Shown in pieces: positions 41,450-50,808 of a stretch of 64,000 nt of DNA; position 1 is the first letter of the stretch; every line of letters starts with the position of its first letter. Position numbers and translations under genes: made by a program. The stretch comes from UBA5364 sp050259235 (GTDB lineage Bacteria > Bacillota_I > Bacilli_A > RF39 > UBA660): assembly GCA_050259235.1 (NCBI GenBank), contig JBLNAG010000003.1, positions 16,084-80,083 of the forward strand. Reading direction: 5' to 3'. A model generated the notes under the pieces. It saw only the letters and a list, made by a program, of their open reading frames with translations, did not search any database and had not been told where the DNA came from.

Positions 41450-43954
41450 AAAGTCATCTAGAAAATCATCAATAGTCATAATTCTCTCATCAATTGTCTC
41501 TAAAGAGACTGGTTCTTCTTTTTCTTCTACTACTTCTTCTTTAATATTATCTTTTTTTGAAAGTGTTGATTCAATAAACACTTCTCTAATATTATCTTTT
41601 GATATATTTGAACCAGTTGAATAACGATCAGCAATTGGTAATTCAGTTGGTTTTATATAAATGATATCATTATCTGTTTTTAAACCTAACATATCTTTTG
41701 AATTAAAGATAAATGTTTTAAGAATATGATATGGATTAGTTTTAACATCTCTTACTAAAAGGATACCCTTACGAGCTCTCGTAGTTTTTTCAAACTCTGA
41801 TATTTTTATTCTCTTACCAGTATTCTTATCAGTAATAACCATTAAATATTCTGAATCATTGAATAATACTGAACTAACAACATAGTCATTTTTTAAATTA
41901 ATTGATTTGACACCTGCTGCTTTAACACCAGTTGGACTAATTTCAGATGTATTATATCTTAAAGCATAACCATTTTTAGTAGCAACTAGGATATCTGTTC
42001 CATTACTATTTGTGATACCAACTACTAAGTCATTATCTTTTAATTTAATAGCAATAATTGGTTTAGAATATCTTTGAACTTTAAATTCATCTAATTTAGT
42101 CTTTTTAATCATACCATTCTTAGTAAATATTGTAATATATTCTTCTTGATCAAAGTCATATACTGGTAAACTACCAATGATATTTTCTTCTGGAGTAATT
42201 CTAACAATATTACTAACATGTTTACCTAATTCTTTCCATTTAAGGTCAGGTAATTCATGAACAGGAATATATAAATAATTACCTAAGTCAGTGAATAATA
42301 ATAAGGTATCTGTTGTATTCATTTCATATAATCCTATAACATAATCACTTTCTTTTACTAAAGTATCATCATCATTGGAATTATAACTTCTCTTAGATAC
42401 TCTTTTAACATAACCTTCGTTTGTTACTATAACAATACAATCTTCCTTAGATATCATTAATGTGGTATCTATTTTTATTTCAGTTATTTCATCTTTGATT
42501 TCTGTTTTACGTTCAGTACCATATTCTTTCTTAATCTTTCTTAATTCATCTTTAATAACTGATTTGAGTTTTTCAGGATCACTTAAAATAGCTTCTAATC
42601 CTTTTATTATTATATTTAGATTTCTTTGTTCTTCTAATAATTCTGTGACATCAGTATTTGTTAATTTATATAATTGTAAAAGAATAATAGCTTCTGCTTG
42701 TTCTTCAGTAAAAGCATATTCCACAATTAAATTATTTTTAGCATCAGCTCTGTTTTTACTTTTACGAATAGTAGCAATTACTTCATCTAATATTGATAAA
42801 GCTTTTACTAAACCTTCTACTATATGAACTCTTGCTTTAGCATGTTTTAAATCAAATTCTGTTCTTCTTGTAATTATTTCTTTTTGATGGGCAATATAAG
42901 CATCCAATATTGGTAATATTCCTAAAGTCATTGGACGATTATTAACAATTGAAACCATATTATAATTATAAGAAATTTGTAATTCAGTATTTTTTAATAA
43001 GTAATTTAAAATTAGTTCTTGATTACTATCTTCTTTTAAATCAATAACAATTCTTACTGGATTTTCACGATCTGATTCATCTCTTACTTCACTAATACCA
43101 TCTATTTTTTTATCAAGTCTTATTTCATCAATTCGTTTTACTAAATTTCCTTTATTAACATCATAAGGAATTTCGGTAATAATAACTTGATCTAATTTCT
43201 TATTCTTTTCAATGTTTATTTTAGCTCTGACAATAACCTTTCCACGGCCTGTTTCATAAGCATCTTTAATACCATTTTTTCCTTCAACAATCCCACCAGT
43301 TGGAAAATCTGGGCCTTTAACAATATCTAAAATAGTATCTAAATGACAATTAGGATTATCAATTCTCTTAACAGTTGCTTCAATTATTTCACTTAAATTA
43401 TGAGGTGGAATATTAGTAGCATAACCTGCACTAATTCCATTTGTACCATTAACTAAAAGGTTAGGAAATTTTGATGGTAATACTGTTGGTTCCCAAAATG
43501 TATCTGCATAATTTGGTGCCCAAATAACTGTATCTTTTTCTAAATCCTTTAATAGTTCATTACTTATACTTGATAGTTTTGCTTCAGTATAACGATAGGC
43601 CGCAGCACTATCCCCGTCCATTGAACCATTATTACCATGAACATCTATTAAAATGGTATTTTGTTTCCACCATTGACTCATTCTAATCATTGCATCATAA
43701 ATACTAGAATCCCCATGAGGATGGTATTTACCCATTACTTCTCCTACGGTTTCCCCACATTTTTTATATGATTTATCATAGGTATTTTTAGATTTGTACA
43801 TTGCATATAAGATTCTTCTTTGAACAGGTTTTAATCCATCTCTTACATCAGGGATGGCACGATCTTGGATAATTGTCTTAGCATATCTTCCAAATCTTTC
43901 ACCCATTATTTCTTCCAAAGCGTAATCATATATCTTTTTTAATACTTCTTGCAT
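41441..43954 (-). CDS. parC: DNA topoisomerase IV subunit A
   Basis: 837 residues. The breakage-reunion domain has DGLKPVQRRILYAMY and the active-site tyrosine in AAAYRYTEAKLS. The C-terminal beta-pinwheel has GyrA-box-like repeats (NEGYVKRVSKRSY, KNGMIKKTKLDEF, KNGYALRYNTSEI). It decatenates daughter chromosomes together with ParE. ParC is favoured over GyrA by the parE-linked position and the absence of the GyrA-box QRRGGKG. An acidic tail follows the last blade. Confidence 0.92.
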   Translation of the reverse strand: MQEVLKKIYDYALEEIMGERFGRYAKTIIQDRAIPDVRDGLKPVQRRILYAMYKSKNTYDKSYKKCGETVGEVMGKYHPHGDSSIYDAMIRMSQWWKQNTILIDVHGNNGSMDGDSAAAYRYTEAKLSSISNELLKDLEKDTVIWAPNYADTFWEPTVLPSKFPNLLVNGTNGISAGYATNIPPHNLSEIIEATVKRIDNPNCHLDTILDIVKGPDFPTGGIVEGKNGIKDAYETGRGKVIVRAKINIEKNKKLDQVIITEIPYDVNKGNLVKRIDEIRLDKKIDGISEVRDESDRENPVRIVIDLKEDSNQELILNYLLKNTELQISYNYNMVSIVNNRPMTLGILPILDAYIAHQKEIITRRTEFDLKHAKARVHIVEGLVKALSILDEVIATIRKSKNRADAKNNLIVEYAFTEEQAEAIILLQLYKLTNTDVTELLEEQRNLNIIIKGLEAILSDPEKLKSVIKDELRKIKKEYGTERKTEIKDEITEIKIDTTLMISKEDCIVIVTNEGYVKRVSKRSYNSNDDDTLVKESDYVIGLYEMNTTDTLLLFTDLGNYLYIPVHELPDLKWKELGKHVSNIVRITPEENIIGSLPVYDFDQEEYITIFTKNGMIKKTKLDEFKVQRYSKPIIAIKLKDNDLVVGITNSNGTDILVATKNGYALRYNTSEISPTGVKAAGVKSINLKNDYVVSSVLFNDSEYLMVITDKNTGKRIKISEFEKTTRARKGILLVRDVKTNPYHILKTFIFNSKDMLGLKTDNDIIYIKPTELPIADRYSTGSNISKDNIREVFIESTLSKKDNIKEEVVEEKEEPVSLETIDERIMTIDDFLDDFKI

Positions 43955-44001
43955 AGTCTCACCTAGTTAATTATACCAAAAAAAAAGAGAGATTTAAAGC
44001 A

Positions 44002-44580
44002 TTATCTCCTTTTTAATTCCATAACTTTGTTTCTAATATATTCAGTTGCTTCATCTGCTTTACAACCAGCAAACTGGATAGCTTCACCAAAGCGAAGAAT
44101 TATTCCACTTCTAATGTGATATTCTCCACTTATTCCAAATGGTACGACAGGTGCTTTCATTCTAATGGCAAATGTTGCAGCCCCCTCATGAAAGGGTAGT
44201 AATTCTTCACCATTATTGCGATGACCTTCTGCAAATATTCCTAAAACTTCACCATTCCTTAAAGTAGCTAAACTTCTTTTTACTGCTTGAATATCGTTAT
44301 TACCACGATCTACTGGGAAAGCTCCCATTTTCTGTGCCATTGTTGAAAGAACAGGTATCTTAAATATTTCTTTTTTACCCATTATTCTTACTTCACGTGG
44401 TGACGCATAATAAAGAAATGGTATATCAATTATACTAATATGATTACCCACTAGAACAACAGGTCCTTCCTCTGGAATATTTTCTTCTCCTTCAACTCTT
44501 GCATCAAATATTGTCTTCATTGAAAAAGTACAACCAGCTTTAGCATTCTTATAAAAATTTTCTGAATATTCTTTTCCCAT
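44002..44580 (-). CDS. plsC: 1-acyl-sn-glycerol-3-phosphate acyltransferase
   Basis: 192 residues. The acyltransferase signature NH-x4-D is present as VGNHISIIDIPFL (about residue 47), with the glycerophosphate-binding block IFAEGHRN and a PVVPFGISG strand. It adds the second acyl chain of phosphatidic acid at the membrane. It has no strong N-terminal helix, so membrane association is probably peripheral. It is wedged between parE (10 bases) and parC (47 bases), an unusual neighbour for a topoisomerase pair. Confidence 0.9.
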   Translation of the reverse strand: MGKEYSENFYKNAKAGCTFSMKTIFDARVEGEENIPEEGPVVLVGNHISIIDIPFLYYASPREVRIMGKKEIFKIPVLSTMAQKMGAFPVDRGNNDIQAVKRSLATLRNGEVLGIFAEGHRNNGEELLPFHEGAATFAIRMKAPVVPFGISGEYHIRSGIILRFGEAIQFAGCKADEATEYIRNKVMELKRR

Positions 44581-44590
44581 ATATCCCCCA

Positions 44591-46501
44591 TTAAGCTATT
44601 TCATAATCGTCTTCTAATGAGAATACAACATTTTCGTCAATCCATTCTCTTCTTGGTTCAACTTTATCACCCATTAGAACACTAACTCTTTTTTCTGTTA
44701 GTGCAACATCGTTGATATTTACTTTAATTAAATTACGGGTATTAGGGTCCATTGTTGTATCCCATAGTTGATCGGCGTTCATTTCCCCTAACCCTTTATA
44801 TCTTTGAGTTTCAATCTTTTTATCTTTATTTGCTTGTAAATATTGTTTTCTTTCTTCATCAGTCCATGCATAAATGAAGTTTTTACCACTACTTAATTTA
44901 TATAATGGTGGCATAGCTATATAAAGTTTACCTGCTTCTATTAAAGGCTTCATATAACGGTAGAAGAAAGTTAACAATAAAATTTGAATATGTGCTCCAT
45001 CGTCATCAGCATCGGTCATAATTATTACTTTATCATAATTAGCATCCGCTACTTCAAAATCACTTCCAACACCTGCTCCAATAGTATGGATAATAGTATT
45101 GATTTCTTCATTTTTTAATATATCTTCTAATCTAGCTTTTTCTGTATTTATAACTTTACCACGCAATGGTAAGATAGCTTGGAAGGTTCTATCTCTTCCT
45201 TGCTTAGCTGATCCACCCGCTGAATCCCCTTCTACTAAGAATAATTCATTCTTTTTAGCATTCTTAGTTTGAGCAGGAGTAAGTTTACCACTTAAAGCTC
45301 TTTCTTTTTTATTATTAGCTTTACCATTTCGAGCTTCTTCACGAGCTTTTCTTGCTATTTCTCTAACATTCTTACTTTTAACCATTTTTTCTAAAATGTT
45401 GGTAGCAATTGCTTTATTTTCTTCTAAGAAGAATTGTAGTTTTTCACTAACGATACTTTCTACTACAGTTCTAGCAATAGGAGTTCCTAATTTAGCCTTA
45501 GTTTGACCTTCGAATTGTAATAAAGCTTCAGGAATTTGCAAACTAATAATGGCTGTTATACCTTCTCTAGTATCTGAACCTTCTAGATTTTTATCTTTAG
45601 GTTTTAAATAACCATTACTTCTAGCATAATCATTAAATACTCTAGTAAGTGCTGTCTTAAATCCTATTTCATGACTACCACCATCATTTGTTTTAACATT
45701 ATTGACAAATGATATTAAATTTTCAGAATAAGTATCAGTATATTGGAATGCAACTTGAACATTAATAGTATCTTTGTTACCTTCCATATCTACTACTTTA
45801 TGAATTTCTGTTTTATCTTCATTTAAATATTCAACAAATGCTTTTAAACCATTTTCATAATGATAAGTTTCATGTTTCTTATCAACTTCATCAATTACTT
45901 CAACAGTTAAATCATTTAATAAGAATGCACATTCTTGCATTCTTTCGCTAATAGTAGTAAATGAAAATACTGTTGATGAAAAGATTTCTGCATCAGGCAT
46001 AAATCTAACTTTAGTACCTGTTTTACTTGTTCTTTCTAATTGCTTTAATGGAACTGCGACTTTACCACCATTTTCAAAACGTATATAGTGTTCATAACCA
46101 TCTCTTTTAACAGTTACTTCAAGCCACTTACTTAATGCATTAACAACACTAGCTCCTACACCATGAAGACCACCAGAAACTTTATATCCACCAGATTCAA
46201 ATTTACCACCAGCATGTAATACTGTATATATAACTTCTGGAGTGGACATTCCGTTAGCATGCATACCAACTGGTACTCCACGACCTTCATCTTCAACACT
46301 AACACTACCATCAGTATGAAGTATTATTTTTATTTTTTTACCAAAACCATTAATAACTTCATCTATACTGTTATCAACGATTTCCCATATTAAGTGATGT
46401 AAGCCTCTTCTATCAGTTGATCCTATATACATTGCGGGCCTTTTTCTAACTGCTTCTAGACCTTCTAATATTTTAATTGACGTTTCATCATATTTTGCCA
46501 T
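44591..46501 (-). CDS. parE: DNA topoisomerase IV subunit B
   Basis: 636 residues. The GHKL ATPase domain has EIVDNSIDEVINGFG and GGLHGVGASVVNALS. The transducer domain and TOPRIM domain follow, with LVEGDSAGGSAKQGRD and IIMTDADDDGAHI as metal-binding residues, and a C-terminal RYKGLGEMNADQLW. With ParC it forms the ATP-dependent type II topoisomerase. ParE is preferred over GyrB because of its pairing with parC here. Start ATG behind AGGTGAT. Confidence 0.93.
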   Translation of the reverse strand: MAKYDETSIKILEGLEAVRKRPAMYIGSTDRRGLHHLIWEIVDNSIDEVINGFGKKIKIILHTDGSVSVEDEGRGVPVGMHANGMSTPEVIYTVLHAGGKFESGGYKVSGGLHGVGASVVNALSKWLEVTVKRDGYEHYIRFENGGKVAVPLKQLERTSKTGTKVRFMPDAEIFSSTVFSFTTISERMQECAFLLNDLTVEVIDEVDKKHETYHYENGLKAFVEYLNEDKTEIHKVVDMEGNKDTINVQVAFQYTDTYSENLISFVNNVKTNDGGSHEIGFKTALTRVFNDYARSNGYLKPKDKNLEGSDTREGITAIISLQIPEALLQFEGQTKAKLGTPIARTVVESIVSEKLQFFLEENKAIATNILEKMVKSKNVREIARKAREEARNGKANNKKERALSGKLTPAQTKNAKKNELFLVEGDSAGGSAKQGRDRTFQAILPLRGKVINTEKARLEDILKNEEINTIIHTIGAGVGSDFEVADANYDKVIIMTDADDDGAHIQILLLTFFYRYMKPLIEAGKLYIAMPPLYKLSSGKNFIYAWTDEERKQYLQANKDKKIETQRYKGLGEMNADQLWDTTMDPNTRNLIKVNINDVALTEKRVSVLMGDKVEPRREWIDENVVFSLEDDYEIA

Positions 46502-46589
46502 CTATATCACCTTTATAATTATAACAAAATTTATTATATAATTCAAATATAAAGATTAAGCTTCTATTAAAATTAAACTTACAAAAAAT

Positions 46590-46660
46590 AGGCTTCTTGC
46601 CCAATAGACCAAGCAACCGTAAATCGCCTAAAGACGATTTATTATCTTTTATCTTTTTTT
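46590..46660 (-). ncRNA. Candidate small structured RNA between the pilin-lectin gene and parE
   Basis: On the minus strand, hairpin AAATCG/CGATTT is followed by an imperfect GC-rich hairpin (GGTTGCTTGG...GGGCAAGAAGCC) and TATTTTTTG, an intrinsic terminator. It lies beyond the pilin gene's own terminator, so it would need its own start; only a weak GATAAT-like box is visible. This could be a small RNA or a remnant of an older gene end. Confidence 0.3.
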
Positions 46661-46679
46661 GTTTAAACTTTTTGAAAAA

Positions 46680-46711
46680 AATACTAAGATTATTAACATA
46701 ATCTTAGTATT
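46680..46711 (-). terminator. Terminator of the pilin-lectin gene
   Basis: A perfect 14-bp stem (AATACTAAGATTAT with its complement) around a 4-base loop, followed by seven T on the minus strand. Confidence 0.9.
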
Positions 46712-46735
46712 ACTTTGTGTTTTAGTGTGAGAAAC

Positions 46736-48394
46736 CTACAGTTTCATCTGGACAACGCGGAACGATTGATTGCTATTGGCACCCCCTGCATCGTTGTCGA
46801 AGTAGAAGGCCCCACCATTCGTGATGTTGTAACAGTTGCCCCCATGAACTGACCAAGGGTAAGAAGCGACCACAAAGCCGGCGTAATCACTGTACCAACC
46901 ACTTGTTTCTGAAAGAGCATTACCGTAGCATATTCCACTGCTACAAGCTGTTGTTGCTGTTAAAGTTGTATATCTATTCCAGTATTCAGTTGTTGGTAAA
47001 GTACCTGTTGTTGTGGTTGCTGCAAAACCACTACTATCTGTTACTGAAGTTGCATCGGTTGGGCGATACATACTCATTGTATATTCATTCGTTCCTCCAC
47101 TCATATCATAGACTCCATAGATATTTCCGGTTGTTGACGCTTTGTATGCTAATGTTTTATCATTTAAATCATTATCTACTACTGTACAATTAGCATTTAC
47201 TCCCGGTGCTAAGGTTGTTGTGGTTGCACATTTTCCATCATAAGTATAGAATCCGGTATTTATATACTCATTTCCATCTACTAAAACTTGGCTTCCTCCA
47301 ACATTTCCTCCACTTCGTCCAGTATAATAACTACTACTATTATTTTTATATATTTCTTCATTTATTCCATATTGACTATTTGATAGGTATGCGATTGCTC
47401 CCCATTCACTATCCTTCGCCATATGGATGTTTCCATCAGTACTTGTTCCATATGTGGCATTATTTTGCATTGTTCTTGAACTATCATACATTGCTTTTAC
47501 TGTTTGACTTCTTAATGATGGTGTATTTGGTAATATGGTTGGTGACCCAATTGCTCCGGTTGTTTCAAATTTACCTACCCATATTCCACTTACTTCAGTT
47601 GAACCAAAAGTGAAGGCTGGATGTGTTCGATAATTTGTATCAATCGCATTTCCACTTGATTTAGTTGTTGCCTTTGATTCAAATACAATATTTATACTTC
47701 TTGCTCCCGTTCCTGCTGGTATTGCATATTTGTATCTTGGTATCCACACCCACATCGTATTTATATCACTCATTGGTATTACTGTCCCAGCTGTTGCATT
47801 TAGATGAGTTGCACGATTAGTACTTGTTACTGTTACTGCATTAGCCCATTCTTTTGCATTATAATCATACCATTTATCCATTGTATCAGCTTTTATCCAA
47901 TTAGTTCCATTCCATTTAACTGGTATCATTCCTGTTGTTAATTCTGGCTTTGCTGCTCCACTTGCATCATCATATATTGGAACACTACATTGTCCCAATA
48001 CTTCTTCTGTTAAAGTTATTTTACTTTCAAAATAACCTTTTTTAGAACAATAAGTTCCATTGTGAATAGCTATAGCTACTTGTCCTTCACTATTTACTTT
48101 GACTTGTCCATTTTGTGGTTTTGTTCCATTATATTTTAGTGTTTTTCCACTTACACTTGATGACTCTACTCCATTAGTATAAGTAAATGTTACTTCTTCA
48201 TTTGTCCCATTCAATAAATCTTGAGAATATAAAAAAACTCCTGCTTTTACTATTCCATATGCACTATTTTGAAATGCTTCTTTTCTTGCATTGTCAATTA
48301 AACCTATAATTATAGGGGTTGATATTAAAGCTATGATTGCTAGTATTACAATGACTGCTAGTAATTCTATTAATGTAAATCCTTGTTTTTTCAT
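46736..48394 (-). CDS. Type IV pilin-like protein fused to an FGE/C-type-lectin-like domain
   Basis: 552 residues. Prepilin leader and helix KKQGFTLIELLAVIVILAII (cleavage after Gly5), then a pilin head (30-120) with a disulfide-type Cys pair. A long domain of the formylglycine-generating-enzyme/CLec fold follows, with GNIYGVYDMSGGTNEYTM and a final HGGNCYNITNGG...NSNQSFRVV. Free FGE is an oxidase, but the active-site Cys arrangement is not evident, so ligand binding is more likely. The last 180 bases are about half G+C by my count, against roughly 30% around them, and use different codons. That fits a swapped cassette or a diversity-generating-retroelement variable region. Confidence 0.78.
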   Translation of the reverse strand: MKKQGFTLIELLAVIVILAIIALISTPIIIGLIDNARKEAFQNSAYGIVKAGVFLYSQDLLNGTNEEVTFTYTNGVESSSVSGKTLKYNGTKPQNGQVKVNSEGQVAIAIHNGTYCSKKGYFESKITLTEEVLGQCSVPIYDDASGAAKPELTTGMIPVKWNGTNWIKADTMDKWYDYNAKEWANAVTVTSTNRATHLNATAGTVIPMSDINTMWVWIPRYKYAIPAGTGARSINIVFESKATTKSSGNAIDTNYRTHPAFTFGSTEVSGIWVGKFETTGAIGSPTILPNTPSLRSQTVKAMYDSSRTMQNNATYGTSTDGNIHMAKDSEWGAIAYLSNSQYGINEEIYKNNSSSYYTGRSGGNVGGSQVLVDGNEYINTGFYTYDGKCATTTTLAPGVNANCTVVDNDLNDKTLAYKASTTGNIYGVYDMSGGTNEYTMSMYRPTDATSVTDSSGFAATTTTGTLPTTEYWNRYTTLTATTACSSGICYGNALSETSGWYSDYAGFVVASYPWSVHGGNCYNITNGGAFYFDNDAGGANSNQSFRVVQMKL

Positions 48395-48539
48395 AATTTT
48401 TACTCCTTAAAAACTTTTACTATATGTTTATATTATAACATTTTGGTATTTTTATTTCAATATATTTGAATTTTTTATCATATTTTAACGTATAACAACT
48501 ATCAATTTAATATTTTGACAAAAACATCACCAAAAAAAA

Positions 48540-48560
48540 AGAAAAGATAATCATCTTTTC
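48540..48560 (-). terminator. Terminator of ftsK
   Basis: GAAAAGAT/ATCTTTTC with loop AATC, next to an A/T run; it overlaps the stop codon. Confidence 0.8.
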
Positions 48561-50728
48561 TAATCTTTTTTTTCTAATGTTACTAATACTTCACGAGGTT
48601 TTGAACCGTTTTGTGGTCCAATAATTCCTCTATCTTCTAATAAGTCAATTACTCTAGCTGCTCTATTATAACCAAGTCTAAATCTTCTTTGTAATAATGA
48701 AGCACTAGCTTTTCCTTGAGTAACAACAAATTCTACTATTTCATTATATAGTGGATCATCATAATCTTCTGGTTCTTCCACCATTGTTGTTGCTCCTCTT
48801 TCTTCATCGCTCATAGTAAGTGTTTCATCATATCTAGCTTTTTGTTGAGAAACTGTATAATCAACAACAGCTTTAATTTCATCTTCAGATATATATGTTC
48901 CTTGAACTCTTATTGGTGTATTTTCACCCATAGGTAAGAATAACATATCACCTTTACCTAATAATTTTTCAGCACCCATCATATCTAAGATTGTTCTAGA
49001 ATCGATACTACTTGATACTGCAAACGCTATTCTAGATGGAATGTTTGCTTTAATAAGACCTGTAATAACGTCAGTTGATGGTCTTTGAGTAGCAACTATT
49101 AAGTGAATACCTGCTGCTCTAGCCATTTGCGTAATACGTAAAATGGAATCTTCTACTTCTTTAGCAGCAACTAACATTAAGTCTGCAAGTTCATCAATTA
49201 TAACAACAATATAAGGTAATTTCTTTATTTGATCTGCTTCACTTAATGTCTTATTTTTCTTTTCAATATATAAATTATAACCAGCTATATTTTTAGCTCC
49301 TGTTTCACTGAATACTTCATATCGTCTTTCCATTTCAACAACAATCTTCTTAAGTGCAACATTAGCCTTTTTAGGATCAGTAACTACTGGAGCTAGTAAA
49401 TGAGGTGCTCCATTATAAACACTAAGTTCTACTTTCTTAGGGTCTACTAATACTAATTTTACTTCATCCGGTCTAGCTCGCATTAAAATAGAAATAATCA
49501 TACTATTAATACAAACGGATTTACCTGACCCTGTAGCCCCTGCTACTAAAAGATGTGGTGTATTATTTATTTCAGCCCAAATTGGTCTACCCATTATATC
49601 TTTTCCTAAAGTAACCAGTAACTTACTAGGTTCTAGACTCTTAGGAATAACCTCTAATATTTCACGAACATTAACCATTGTTGTATTTTGATTAGGAATT
49701 TCTACACCAATTGTCTTTTTACCTGGAATTGGTGCTTGAATACGTACATCTTTAGCCGCAAGTGCTAAAGCTACTTCCCTATTAATACTGACTACTTTAT
49801 TTAACTTAGTACCTGCTTTTATTTCCATTTCATATTGAGTAACAGATGGACCTATATTAACAGCCACAACTTTACCTTCAATCATGAAATCTCTAAATAC
49901 TTGTTCCAAAATTGTAACAGTATTACTAATAAGTTGTTCATCTTTATCGGTTTTACCTTTTACCGGTTTATTAAGTAAAGTTATTGGAGGAAAAGTATAT
50001 CCTTTACTACTCTCTACTTCTACTACTTCCTTAACAGGTTGTTCTACTTTTTCTTCTGGGACATTAATTAATTCATCCATACTTGAAATAACAACCTTAT
50101 TATCTTTTTCATATTCACTAGCTACTTCTTTTACTTCTTGTTTGTCTTTACGAGTTAAAGTACCTTTAACTTTATTCTTAACTTTACTGAATACATCATA
50201 AATTGATAATCCCGTGAATAATATAAATCCACAAATGCTTAAGACAAAAGTTACTAATTTAGTACCTTCAAGTGAAAATAAAGTAACAAACCCTAGGGAG
50301 AATAATGCTCCTATTACTCCACCACCATAGATTCTCTTATTTTCCAAATCTCCTGCATGAGCCATTAAATTATTGAATGTTTCTTTTACTACATCCCAAC
50401 CTTTATAACCAAATTCTTCAATATAACTTATATGGTAAAAAATTAGTACTGCAATAATTAAGATATATAATCCAATTAGTTTAGATGTAAAAAATTTGGG
50501 TTTTTCCCTTTTAACAATCATATAAACAGCAATTAATGCTGTAAGTAATAATAAAACATTATACCATTCTCCAACTAGGAAGGCTGCAAATAAATGAATA
50601 AAGTCTCCTGCTGGACCATATGGTGCTATTCCAATGATACATATTAAACCAATAATAAATCCTGTTATCTCTATCTGACCTTTTTTTGGCTCTTTATTAT
50701 CATCTTTTCTTTTCTTCTTTTTAGCCAT
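48560..50728 (-). CDS. ftsK: FtsK/SpoIIIE DNA translocase
   Basis: 722 residues. Four N-terminal membrane helices (about 20-180), a linker, the motor domain with Walker A VAGATGSGKSVCINS and Walker B IVVIIDELADLM, and the C-terminal gamma winged helix (RRFRLGYNRAARVIDLLEDRGIIG) that reads chromosome polarity. It pumps DNA through the division septum. In spore formers the SpoIIIE member moves the chromosome into the forespore; sequence alone does not separate FtsK from SpoIIIE, so I keep the general name. Confidence 0.92.
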   Translation of the reverse strand: MAKKKKRKDDNKEPKKGQIEITGFIIGLICIIGIAPYGPAGDFIHLFAAFLVGEWYNVLLLLTALIAVYMIVKREKPKFFTSKLIGLYILIIAVLIFYHISYIEEFGYKGWDVVKETFNNLMAHAGDLENKRIYGGGVIGALFSLGFVTLFSLEGTKLVTFVLSICGFILFTGLSIYDVFSKVKNKVKGTLTRKDKQEVKEVASEYEKDNKVVISSMDELINVPEEKVEQPVKEVVEVESSKGYTFPPITLLNKPVKGKTDKDEQLISNTVTILEQVFRDFMIEGKVVAVNIGPSVTQYEMEIKAGTKLNKVVSINREVALALAAKDVRIQAPIPGKKTIGVEIPNQNTTMVNVREILEVIPKSLEPSKLLVTLGKDIMGRPIWAEINNTPHLLVAGATGSGKSVCINSMIISILMRARPDEVKLVLVDPKKVELSVYNGAPHLLAPVVTDPKKANVALKKIVVEMERRYEVFSETGAKNIAGYNLYIEKKNKTLSEADQIKKLPYIVVIIDELADLMLVAAKEVEDSILRITQMARAAGIHLIVATQRPSTDVITGLIKANIPSRIAFAVSSSIDSRTILDMMGAEKLLGKGDMLFLPMGENTPIRVQGTYISEDEIKAVVDYTVSQQKARYDETLTMSDEERGATTMVEEPEDYDDPLYNEIVEFVVTQGKASASLLQRRFRLGYNRAARVIDLLEDRGIIGPQNGSKPREVLVTLEKKD

Positions 50729-50789
50729 AAAATACCTCCATAGTCTAACAATATCATTATATCACAACGTTTATTTATCTACAACAAAA

Positions 50790-50808
50790 AAAGATGTTTA
50801 AACATCTT
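50790..50808 (-). terminator. Terminator of enolase
   Basis: A palindrome AAGATGTTTAAACATCTT overlapping the stop codon, with T-rich sequence on the minus strand. Confidence 0.75.

Noticed and set aside
47206..47613. Plus-strand ORFs of His/Leu/Tyr-rich composition over the pilin-lectin gene.
   Set aside because: They lack ribosome sites and have the biased composition of antisense frames; the minus-strand gene has a clear leader, domain and terminator.
46736..48394. A complete diversity-generating retroelement at the pilin-lectin gene.
   Set aside because: No reverse transcriptase, Avd gene or template repeat was found in the window; only the variable-region-like end is present, so it is reported as a hypothesis.
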